Source: Roseburia faecis (GTDB lineage Bacteria; Bacillota; Clostridia; Lachnospirales; Lachnospiraceae). From it: a stretch of DNA of 64,000 nt. The translations under genes were made by a program, and so were the position numbers. Positions 16,654 to 24,728 of the stretch are shown here, one piece after another (the stretch's first letter is position 1; the number at the start of each line of letters is the position of its first letter). The stretch spans positions 1 to 64,000 of the forward strand of contig NZ_CVRR01000071.1 of NCBI RefSeq assembly GCF_001406815.1, written 5' to 3'. The notes under the pieces were generated by a model. The model worked only from the letters and a program-made list of their open reading frames with translations, had not been told where the DNA came from and made no database searches.

Positions 16654-16950
16654 CTTCTTCTCCTTTGTAGTGGTGGAGAGGAAAAGGTGTCATATAGAGG
16701 CTGTTTTTCTATCAGAATTGTTACATGGAAGTCTCCAGCTTTCAATATCTGAATAGTTACAAAACAATAATAAAATAACAACTGAATCTTTGTTCTGCAC
16801 GAAATTTCTCTCCAATATCTAATTAGTACACATGGAAAAATGGATGAAATATCCAATGAAATGCAGTCAAATATAAAAAGACTGCACATTCGATATGTGT
16901 AAAGAAAATATAGTATGTGGAAGGCATATATACAATAGGAAAATAGAACT
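16654..16950. other. Non-coding AT-rich stretch
   Basis: No convincing gene. Two similar 17-18-nt sequences occur 70 nt apart, CAATATCTGAATAGTTAC (16743) and CAATATCTAATTAGTAC (16813). They may be leftovers of the Rpn element. Confidence 0.4.
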
Positions 16951-16991
16951 AAAAACAGATAGCGGATGATAAATATCCGCTATCTGTTTTT
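16951..16991 (-). terminator. Intrinsic terminator of the patatin gene
   Basis: A 17-bp stem, AAAAACAGATAGCGGAT / ATCCGCTATCTGTTTTT, directly after the minus-strand stop codon. It gives a T run on both strands. Confidence 0.85.
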
Positions 16992-17843
16992 TTAGGAAAG
17001 AAATGTATGCAGTTCGTTCAGGCGTGCATCAAAGTCGGAAATCCCCAGATCATACAACTCCTGTTCTAACTTTTCATCACGCGCGTAGGTACTCATCTTT
17101 AATTCTTTCGAAGGTGCAAAGACAAGCGCTTTTCCAGCGGATTCCTGTTTTTTTACATCGGCAATATTCTGACGGTACATCAGATGCCGGTTGTCAAGTG
17201 CTGCAATTGTCTGCGGATATTTACGCAGGGCATGCCGGTAAATGTGCCGGAAGCCTTCCGGTTGCTTTACAAAGCTGCGCGGTTTGCTCAAGATCACGAC
17301 TACACGGTCGCATCCTTTTGCAAATGCGCGCATAATCGGAACAGAATCGGATAATCCGCCATCAAAATATGTCTGATCTTTAAAAGAAATCGGACGACAC
17401 ATCACAGGCAGGGCACAGCTTGCCATAATGGCACGGTAGTCATCCTGTTTCATATCGTCTTTGGTAAAATAAACGGGCTTTCCAGTTGCGGCATCTGTTG
17501 CCACGAGTTCAAACTCGGCCGGATTTTCCACGATGGCAGGATAATCGATCGGGTCAGCTCCATCGGAGTTGGTCAGTGTCTGATAAATATACTGAAGACC
17601 GAAAAACTGTCCGGTGCGCAGCAGATTTTTGACACCCATATAACCGGGCTCATGCAGATGGTCTACATAAAAACGAAGATTGCGCCCGCGTTGTCCGGCG
17701 AGATAGCTTGCTGTGTTTGCAGATCCGGCCGATACGCCGATGCAGTAATCGAATGTAATGTGTTCATCTAAAAAGCGGTCAAGAATGCCTGCGCTGTAGG
17801 CACATTTCATGCCGCCGCCTTCTACTACAAGTCCTGTCTTCAT
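16992..17843 (-). CDS. Patatin-like phospholipase
   Basis: A 283-residue lipid acyl hydrolase. It has the oxyanion loop VVEGGGMKCAYSAG at residues 6-19, nucleophile S38 in GVSAG, and the dyad aspartate in YFDGGLSDSVP near residue 175. The first ATG at 17876 is less likely than 17843, which follows AAGGAG. No signal peptide, so it is cytoplasmic or membrane-associated. Similar YjjU/RssA-type proteins are common in Firmicutes; the substrate is unknown. It stands alone between its own terminator and a 460-nt spacer. Confidence 0.88.
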   Translation of the reverse strand: MKTGLVVEGGGMKCAYSAGILDRFLDEHITFDYCIGVSAGSANTASYLAGQRGRNLRFYVDHLHEPGYMGVKNLLRTGQFFGLQYIYQTLTNSDGADPIDYPAIVENPAEFELVATDAATGKPVYFTKDDMKQDDYRAIMASCALPVMCRPISFKDQTYFDGGLSDSVPIMRAFAKGCDRVVVILSKPRSFVKQPEGFRHIYRHALRKYPQTIAALDNRHLMYRQNIADVKKQESAGKALVFAPSKELKMSTYARDEKLEQELYDLGISDFDARLNELHTFLS

Positions 17844-18086
17844 GTCTGGGATACTCCTTTTGCCTGAAATTAGCATTATTGTAGCACTTTTTTTCTTTTT
17901 GTCAAATTTTTAACAATATGTGTTTGTTTTTCTGCAACCGTTTCAGTAGTGCCGGGACATTTGAAAAAAAGTGATTGGCTGACAATTCCTTAGAATGGGG
18001 ACAGCCCGGAAGGCAGAGATATTGGATTTTTTGATATGAGATATGATTTGACGAATGGGGAGATTGAGGAAGGTATGGGATAATAT

Positions 18087-18170
18087 TTAAAAATGATAAT
18101 ATCCTTTTGTGAAGAAAGTTTCATAAAAGCTAAGAAAGTTTTCAATAAAGTTGTGGAATTTGTTTCTCAT
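18087..18170 (-). CDS. Possible 27-residue microprotein
   Basis: A minus-strand ORF reading MRNKFHNFIENFLSFYETFF then seven more residues, ending HF. It has AAAGGAG about 10 nt before the ATG and a perfect TATAAT on the same strand near 18212. It is rich in Phe, Tyr and Asn and could form an amphipathic helix. There is no homology argument, so this is speculative. Confidence 0.25.
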   Translation of the reverse strand: MRNKFHNFIENFLSFYETFFTKGYYHF

Positions 18171-18260
18171 GGAAGTTCATCTCCTTTCTGTTTACGTTGT
18201 CATTATAAAACACGAAAGGGGATATTACTTGCCAAAATAAAAAAATAAATGGACAAAAAT

Positions 18261-18297
18261 TGCAAAAAGCAGAGATTCCAATCCTCTGCTTTTTGCA
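18261..18297 (-). terminator. Intrinsic terminator of the AraC-type gene
   Basis: TGCAAAAAGCAGAG / CTCTGCTTTTTGCA, a perfect 14-bp stem just after the stop of the minus-strand regulator, followed by a T run on that strand. Confidence 0.85.
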
Positions 18298-18302
18298 TTT
18301 TT

Positions 18303-19157
18303 TTATATGTTTTTACGATATTCAGAAGGTGACAGCCCTTTTGTCTTTTGAAAAATCCGGCTGAAATACAGTGGATTATCATATCCGACAATTTGTGCGA
18401 TCTCATTGATATTATATTGTGTATTCTGAAGCAGTGCTTCGGCATTATATATTCTTTTTTGCAGAATGAATTGTTTTGGTGTGATTCCGGCATATAATCT
18501 GAAATTACGGATAAACCAACTGGCACTGACATGATTTTGTTCGGCATAGTCATCAATGCTGATTGGTTCATTGTAATGCTCACTGAAATAAGAAATTGCT
18601 TTGTCTATTTCCTCAGCAGCATGGGAGTTCACTGTGTTGACAGAAAATTTAAAGTGGCGCTGTAGTTTTATAAAAATTTGTCTTAAATACATTTCAAGCA
18701 TTTCAGAATAGCTATCCTGACACATTTGTAATTCTTTTATCATGGCACGGAAAAGATACTGATATTCCGAACCGGAACCACAGTGGAACACCCTTTTATC
18801 ATTTGTCAATCCATAGGAACGGAGCAGATTGGTGACATTGTTTCCTGTAAAATGAACCCAGTAAACCTCCGTCTGGTCGTTGGCATAGTATTCATATTTC
18901 TGGGGTTCTCTTGGGCGGTATAAAACCATATGACCAGCATGAACAATCGTTTCTTCCTCATCGTTGTCAAAATGAAAATGAGCTTTCCCGGCAGCAATAA
19001 AGATCAACTGAAAATCAACTCTGCCACGTGGTCTCCAGGTGGGAAGTTTAGGGTGCGTATATAACTTGTAAGTCCCACACATGGTTACGACAAGTGGCTT
19101 GGATTTATCTTTTCTGTCAATTGTTGAGTTATTCAGATATGCATTATTGGTATACAT
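18303..19157 (-). CDS. AraC-family regulator of the lactose module
   Basis: 284 residues: a cupin-type sensor domain (about 20-160; LIFIAAGKAHFHFDNDEE, GHMVLYRPREPQKYEY) and a C-terminal pair of helix-turn-helix motifs (about 185-284). The second ends in the AraC signature IAQIVGYDNPLYFSRIFQK and GLSPSEYRK. It is divergent from the GPH symporter and lacLM genes across a 359-nt spacer, so it most likely activates them in response to lactose or another galactoside. The ligand is inferred from context only. Confidence 0.88.
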   Translation of the reverse strand: MYTNNAYLNNSTIDRKDKSKPLVVTMCGTYKLYTHPKLPTWRPRGRVDFQLIFIAAGKAHFHFDNDEEETIVHAGHMVLYRPREPQKYEYYANDQTEVYWVHFTGNNVTNLLRSYGLTNDKRVFHCGSGSEYQYLFRAMIKELQMCQDSYSEMLEMYLRQIFIKLQRHFKFSVNTVNSHAAEEIDKAISYFSEHYNEPISIDDYAEQNHVSASWFIRNFRLYAGITPKQFILQKRIYNAEALLQNTQYNINEIAQIVGYDNPLYFSRIFQKTKGLSPSEYRKNI

Positions 19158-19516
19158 TTGAGACCCCCATATGATAATTGAAAATGTTCATGAAATAATA
19201 ATCTGAAATACATAAATTTATGTTTGGCTCATGATGCAATTTTATCATTTTATGCATGTCTTGTCTATTTGGATTTTAAACGTTTGAAATAATGGTATTT
19301 TTTGTATAAATTAACGTGCTGGAAAATGAAAGTCAATAAAAGTACATGTCAAAAATAACAAAAGAAAGGAATAAAGAAAATGGTTTTTGTTAATTATACT
19401 GTTTTGTGCATGTTTTGTGTAATTTATGATATGGTTTTTTGACATCAGTTTTTATATACTATCTATAACAAAGTTGTGGGAACAAAAATAAGGATCATCG
19501 AAAGGAGCAGTTTCAC
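19158..19516. promoter_or_regulatory. Divergent control region, AraC regulator / lactose operon
   Basis: A 359-nt AT-rich spacer between divergent genes. Before the symporter there is TTGACA (19439-19444) and TATAAC (19464-19469) at a long 19-nt spacing. That arrangement suits an activator-dependent promoter. AAAGGAG precedes the start at 19517. Confidence 0.5.
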
Positions 19517-20878
19517 ATGGAAGAAAAGAAATACCTGAAATGGTATAACAAGGTGGGGTATGGAACCGGAGATCTGGCAGGAAATGTCGTGTATGCATTT
19601 CTTTCCTCGTTTGTAATGTTGTATCTGACAAATACGGTAGGGTTAAATCCGGGAGTTGTCGGAACATTGATCATGGTATCAAAATTATTCGACGGTGTCA
19701 GTGATATGTTTTTTGGTACATTGATTGACAAAACAAAGAGCAGACTTGGAAAAGCAAGACCGTGGATGCTTTATGCATATATTGGCTGTGCAGTAACGCT
19801 TGTGGCGAACTTTGCAATACCGGAAAGTCTTGGAAAAACAGCACAGTATGCGTGGTTTTTTATTGCATATACTTTGCTGAATGCAGTATTTTTTACTGCA
19901 AACAATATTGCCTATGCATCACTGGTTACGTTTTGTACAAAAAATAGCAAAGAACGGGTAGAAATGGGGTCGTTCCGTTTTATTTTTGCGTTTTTAACAA
20001 GTCTGATCATTCAATCTATCACCGTTCAGTTTGTAAGAATGGCAGGCGGTGGAGCTGCTGCATGGAGAACCGTAGCAATCATATACGCAGTAATCGGACT
20101 GATTGTAAACACAATTTCCGTATTCTCAATCAAAGAACTTCCGGAGGAAGAATTAAAGGCAGGCAGAGAACAGACAGAAGAAAAATATGGTTTGATTGAA
20201 GCCGCAAAACTTTTATTTTCCAATAAATATTATCTTATGATTTGTGTTACTTATATTTGTCAGCAGATCTATTCGGCTATGTTAAATATGGGTATTTACT
20301 ATATGATTTATGTTTTGAAAAATGAAGATTTATATTCGGTCTTTTCCTGGGCAATTAATATCCCTGTCATCATTGCAATGTGTATTACACCTATGCTTGT
20401 GGAAAAGATGAAGGGATTATATCGAATGAATCTTGCAGGATACATTCTTGGAACAGCCGGACGTGTCGGTGTTATTTTTGCAGGCTATATGGGAAGTGTT
20501 CCGCTGATGCTTGCTTTTACCGCAATCGCAGCACTTGGAATGGCACCATGGCAGGGAGATATGGGAGCTGTTGTGGCAAGCTGTTCAGAATACACATACC
20601 TGACAAAACATAAACACATTGATGGAACCATGTATTCCTGTACATCCTTTGGAACCAAAATCGGGGGTGGAATCGGAGTTGCCCTCTGCGGATGGCTGCT
20701 TGATGCAAGCGGATTTGTCAAGGAAGCGGCCGTGCAGCCTGCATCCTGCATGAATATGCTTCACATTATGTATTTATGGATTCCAATGATCCTGTCATTA
20801 GTCATTACATTTATTATGTCAGAAATGAATGTGGAAGCAGCGAACCGGCGACTTAGAGAACAGATGGAGGAGTGTTGA
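19517..20878 (+). CDS. GPH-family sugar:cation symporter (LacS/MelB type)
   Basis: 453 residues, twelve predicted membrane segments. The N-terminal block YGTGDLAGNVVYAFLSSF and the loop DGVSDMFFGTLIDKTKSRLGKARPW are diagnostic of the glycoside-pentoside-hexuronide family. It lacks the C-terminal EIIA domain found in streptococcal LacS. It lies directly upstream of lacL and lacM, so lactose or a related galactoside taken up with H+ or Na+ is the likely substrate. The next gene starts 58 nt downstream. Confidence 0.88.
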   Translation: MEEKKYLKWYNKVGYGTGDLAGNVVYAFLSSFVMLYLTNTVGLNPGVVGTLIMVSKLFDGVSDMFFGTLIDKTKSRLGKARPWMLYAYIGCAVTLVANFAIPESLGKTAQYAWFFIAYTLLNAVFFTANNIAYASLVTFCTKNSKERVEMGSFRFIFAFLTSLIIQSITVQFVRMAGGGAAAWRTVAIIYAVIGLIVNTISVFSIKELPEEELKAGREQTEEKYGLIEAAKLLFSNKYYLMICVTYICQQIYSAMLNMGIYYMIYVLKNEDLYSVFSWAINIPVIIAMCITPMLVEKMKGLYRMNLAGYILGTAGRVGVIFAGYMGSVPLMLAFTAIAALGMAPWQGDMGAVVASCSEYTYLTKHKHIDGTMYSCTSFGTKIGGGIGVALCGWLLDASGFVKEAAVQPASCMNMLHIMYLWIPMILSLVITFIMSEMNVEAANRRLREQMEEC

Positions 20879-20936
20879 CGTGGAATATAGTGGAATGAAA
20901 GAAATTGTATGGGGTGTATGGAAAGAGAGGGAAAAT

Positions 20937-22838
20937 ATGAACGCTGATATGAAATGGCTGGACAATCCGGAAGTGTTTAAGGTAAATCAATTGGAATCAC
21001 ATAGTGATCATTGTTATTATCTGGATTATTCAGACATGAAAAAAGAAAAAAATCCATTATTACAGTCATTAAATGGTCAATGGGAGTTTGCTTACAGCAA
21101 AAATGTGATGGAAAGACCTGTTGATTTTTATAAGGAAACATTTGATGCATCAGGATTTGATAAAATTATGGTTCCAGGACATATCGAACTGGCTGGATAT
21201 GATAAAATCCGTTACATCAACACGATGTATCCGTGGGAAGGAAAAGAGTACCACAGAGGAGCCTATAGCATGGAGGCAACCGGAGCAGAAGAAGGAATGT
21301 TTTCAGAGGCACAGTACAATCCGGTAGGCTCTTATATCAAATACTTTGATTTGGACAGGAGTATGTGTGGAAAAAGAATCCATATCTGCTTCGAAGGTGT
21401 AGAAGAAGCTATGTATCTGTGGCTGAATGGCCAGTTTATAGGGTATGCCGAAGACAGCTTTACACCTTCTGAGTTTGATCTGACACCATATATTAAGGAA
21501 AAAGGAAATGTACTGGCAGTGCAGGTACATAAGATGAGCACAGCGGCATTTTTGGAGGATCAGGACTTTTTCAGATTTTTTGGAATTTTCAGAAATGTTA
21601 CGTTGAAGGCATTACCGGATGTTCATCTGGAGGATGTATGGTTTAAACCTGTGTTAAATCAGGATAATGTAAGCGGAAGGGTATCGACTAGCATGAAGGT
21701 ATCTGCACCTGACAGTCAGCATGTAACTGCATGCTTTATTTTAAAAGACAGGGAGGAAAATGTATTAGTAGAGAAATCCATACAGTTAACGAAAGAAAAC
21801 GGCCATATGGAAGGCACGATTTGTGTTGATTTGGAAAATGTCAAACTGTGGGATAATCATAATCCATATTTATATCATGCTTATGTTGAGCTTAAAGCAG
21901 AGGATGGTTCTCTGGCAGAGGTAATTCCTTATGATATCGGTTTCAGAAGAATAGAGATTATAGATAAAGTAATTTATCTGAATGGAAAACGACTTGTTAT
22001 CACAGGAGTAAACCGTCATGAGTGGAATGCAAAAACAGGAAGATGCATTGGTGTGGAAGATATGAAAGCAGACATATCCTGTATGCTCAGGAACAATATT
22101 AATTCTGTTCGTACCTGCCACTATCCTGACCAGATACCATGGTACTATATGTGCGACAATGCAGGTATTTATGTGATGGCAGAAACAAATCTGGAAAGCC
22201 ATGGTTCATTCCAGAAGCTGGGGGCAATCGAGCCATCGTGTAATGTACCGGGGTCTTTTCCACAGTGGAGAGATGCTGTGCTTGATCGTGCAAAAAACAA
22301 TTTTGAAACTTTTAAAAATCATACGTCCATCCTTTTCTGGTCATTAGGAAATGAATCCTATGCAGGAGACGACATTGAGGCAATGAATGTTTATTTTGCG
22401 GAAAAGCAGGATGGAAGACTGGTTCATTATGAAAGCTCTTATTATAATAGGGCATATGAGGATACTATTTCTGATTTAGAGACAAGAATGTATGCAAAAC
22501 CGGAGGATGTAGAGGAATACCTGAATAATAGTCCGAAGAAACCATATATTTTATGTGAATTCATGCATGATATGGGAAATTCCATGGGAGGACTTGGTTC
22601 TTATATGAAGCTGATTGACAAATATGATAGGTATCATGGCGGATTTATATGGGATTTTATTGATCAGGCAATTATGGTAAAAGATCCGGTGACAGGAAAA
22701 GATGTTTTACGCTATGGAGGGGATTTTGATGATAAACCGGCAGACTATGAATTTTCAGCAAATGGAATCGTATTTGCTGACAGGAAAGAGAAACCGGCAA
22801 TGCAGGAAGTGAGGTATTACTATGGCTTATACAGATAA
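20937..22838 (+). CDS. lacL: Beta-galactosidase large subunit (GH2)
   Basis: 633 residues: GH2 jelly-roll, immunoglobulin-like and TIM-barrel domains. The acid/base is E473 in SLGNES and the nucleophile is E541 in ILCEFMHDMGNS. It ends where single-chain LacZ continues into its C-terminal domain; that part is encoded by the next gene, as in heterodimeric LacLM enzymes of lactobacilli. ATG 20937 is chosen because LacL proteins begin this way (MKWLDNPEVF) and GAGAGG precedes it. It hydrolyses lactose imported by the upstream symporter. Confidence 0.92.
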   Translation: MNADMKWLDNPEVFKVNQLESHSDHCYYLDYSDMKKEKNPLLQSLNGQWEFAYSKNVMERPVDFYKETFDASGFDKIMVPGHIELAGYDKIRYINTMYPWEGKEYHRGAYSMEATGAEEGMFSEAQYNPVGSYIKYFDLDRSMCGKRIHICFEGVEEAMYLWLNGQFIGYAEDSFTPSEFDLTPYIKEKGNVLAVQVHKMSTAAFLEDQDFFRFFGIFRNVTLKALPDVHLEDVWFKPVLNQDNVSGRVSTSMKVSAPDSQHVTACFILKDREENVLVEKSIQLTKENGHMEGTICVDLENVKLWDNHNPYLYHAYVELKAEDGSLAEVIPYDIGFRRIEIIDKVIYLNGKRLVITGVNRHEWNAKTGRCIGVEDMKADISCMLRNNINSVRTCHYPDQIPWYYMCDNAGIYVMAETNLESHGSFQKLGAIEPSCNVPGSFPQWRDAVLDRAKNNFETFKNHTSILFWSLGNESYAGDDIEAMNVYFAEKQDGRLVHYESSYYNRAYEDTISDLETRMYAKPEDVEEYLNNSPKKPYILCEFMHDMGNSMGGLGSYMKLIDKYDRYHGGFIWDFIDQAIMVKDPVTGKDVLRYGGDFDDKPADYEFSANGIVFADRKEKPAMQEVRYYYGLYR

Positions 22839-23769
22839 ATTAAGAGTGGTCTATGGTGACTATACACTTGGTGTACATGGGGAGGGATTTGATTATATTT
22901 TTTCTTATGCACAGGGTGGACTGGAATCTATCGTTAAAAATGGATATGAGTGGCTGTACCGTTGTCCAAAACCTACTTTCTGGAGAGCATTGACAGATAA
23001 TGACAGGGGAAGCAGGTTTCACATTAAAAGCGGAAGCTGGCTTTCCGCAGATATGTTCATTGACTGTAAGGGAATAAAGGTCATCATGGATGGCAAGGAG
23101 CAGACCCCATATGCCCCTGATAATAATAGCTATGGTGGTGATGTTTATGCGGATGAAATTGTCGTAACATACACATACGAGACCATAACCACTCCGGAGA
23201 CAACGGTTCTTGTAAGCTATACCGTTGATGTATCTGGAAAGATTCGCGTGGATGTACATTATCATGGGGTACAGGGACTTCCAGAATTACCTGTATTTGG
23301 AATGAGATTTATCATGCCAACACTGGCAGACAAATATTTATATAAGGGACTCTCCGGGGAAACATATCCTGACAGAAAAGCGGGGGCAAAAGAAGGAATC
23401 TATGAGATTGAAGACCTGAGTCTTACACAATATCTTGTTCCGCAGGAATGTGGTATGAGAATGGATACAGAGTGGCTTGAGATTACAAGACATACGGCTC
23501 TTGATAACAGCAGGACAGACAGTTCATCACAGATACTGCGCATTGAAAAGAATGGCGAAAAATTTGCATTTTCCTGTCTGCCTTATACAGCATCTGAGAT
23601 TGAAAATGCCCTTCACCACGAAGAACTACCACCGGCAAGAAGAACCGTTTTATGTGTATATGGTGCAGTAAGAGGTGTTGGAGGCATCGACAGCTGGGGA
23701 ACTGATGTGGAAGAGGGATATCGTATCAGTGCAGAAGATAATATAGATTATTCATTTACCATATGCTGA
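22822..23769 (+). CDS. lacM: Beta-galactosidase small subunit
   Basis: 315 residues, matching the Bgal_small_N / domain 5 region of LacZ (RVVYGDYTLGVHGEGFDYIFS at the start, WRALTDNDRG near residue 55, GAVRGVGGIDSWG near the end). It overlaps lacL by 17 nt with GAGG upstream, the same kind of overlap known for lacLM of lactic acid bacteria. It completes the active site of LacL and is inactive alone in known systems. Confidence 0.92.
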   Translation: MAYTDKLRVVYGDYTLGVHGEGFDYIFSYAQGGLESIVKNGYEWLYRCPKPTFWRALTDNDRGSRFHIKSGSWLSADMFIDCKGIKVIMDGKEQTPYAPDNNSYGGDVYADEIVVTYTYETITTPETTVLVSYTVDVSGKIRVDVHYHGVQGLPELPVFGMRFIMPTLADKYLYKGLSGETYPDRKAGAKEGIYEIEDLSLTQYLVPQECGMRMDTEWLEITRHTALDNSRTDSSSQILRIEKNGEKFAFSCLPYTASEIENALHHEELPPARRTVLCVYGAVRGVGGIDSWGTDVEEGYRISAEDNIDYSFTIC

Positions 23770-23816
23770 TTGTGGTTGGAGAAACAGGGAGTATAAATAA
23801 AAGGAGTTGCTTGTAA

Positions 23817-24605
23817 GTGCTATTGGTATATGAAAACAGAAATACAGGAGTATCCGCGGAGTGGAAGAAGCCAGTACATGTGCCGCCGCATCTACATGAG
23901 GCAATAGAAGTAGTGTATGTAACGGATGGAGAAATAGAACTTGGAGTGGGACAGGAATTGTTCCATATGGATGAAGGGGATTTTGCAGTTGTGTTTCCAA
24001 ATGTAATACATCATTATCAGGTGTTTGGGGAAAAAGAAAACAAGGTAATATTCCTGTACCTTGAACCAACACTGTTTCCTTCCTATTACAGGGAATTGCA
24101 GATATACAGCCCGAAGAACCCGGTTGTAAAAAAAGAGCAGGTGCATCCGGATGTGGTAAATGCCATAAAATATCTGACCGGAATAACAGAGGGGGATCCC
24201 CGGATGATACAGGCATATGCACAGATGATCCTTGCACATGTTTTCACAACAATGCCAATGATGGACAAAAGTGCGGTAGGGAGTGATGATCTGATTTATA
24301 ATGCGGTAGAATACGTGGCCAAAAATTTTAGGGAAAACATCAGCCTTGAAAAAATGGCATATGAATTGTGTGTAAGTAAATATGTGTTGTCAAGAATGTT
24401 TGCAAAAACCTTTCACTGTAATTTTAGTAAATATGTGAATGGAGTCCGGTTAAATTATGCAGTTGCGGCACTGGAAAACACAATGGATTCCATTACAAAT
24501 ATATGTCTTGATTGTGGATTTGAAAGTCAAAGAACTTTTAACCGCGTGTTTAAGGAAAGATATAAAATCACACCTAGAGAATATCGAAAAAGGATAATTA
24601 TGTAA
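23817..24605 (+). CDS. AraC-family transcriptional regulator
   Basis: 262 residues starting with GTG, supported by AAGGAG 10 nt upstream. The N-terminal cupin (about 10-110) has the metal- or sugar-site-like VPPHLHEAIEVVYVTDGEIELGVG. The C-terminal helix-turn-helix pair (about 165-262) reads SLEKMAYELCVSKYVLSRMF and CGFESQRTFNRVFKERYKITPREYRK. It lies 47 nt after lacM in the same direction, so it may be part of the lactose operon and form a second control layer with the divergent regulator. Confidence 0.85.
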   Translation: MLLVYENRNTGVSAEWKKPVHVPPHLHEAIEVVYVTDGEIELGVGQELFHMDEGDFAVVFPNVIHHYQVFGEKENKVIFLYLEPTLFPSYYRELQIYSPKNPVVKKEQVHPDVVNAIKYLTGITEGDPRMIQAYAQMILAHVFTTMPMMDKSAVGSDDLIYNAVEYVAKNFRENISLEKMAYELCVSKYVLSRMFAKTFHCNFSKYVNGVRLNYAVAALENTMDSITNICLDCGFESQRTFNRVFKERYKITPREYRKRIIM

Positions 24606-24649
24606 AGCGATGTAGAAAAAGTTGTGGTGTTTCCTGAGAAAGAGAAAAC

Positions 24650-24678
24650 TTGTCATAACAGCCGAAAATAGATATAAT
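24650..24678 (+). promoter_or_regulatory. Sigma-A promoter of dnaE
   Basis: TTGTCA (24650-24655), 17-nt spacer, TATAAT (24673-24678), 50 nt before the dnaE start. Confidence 0.75.
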
Positions 24679-24728
24679 AGTTACACATGTGGGATACCAC
24701 AATGAACGAAAAAGGTGAGGAAACAATC

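Larger units (their letters stand above)
17844..18302. other. Intergenic region with a possible microprotein
   Basis: No long gene. It holds the promoter region of the patatin gene, a candidate 27-codon minus-strand ORF (18087-18170) and the AraC gene terminator. Confidence 0.5.
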
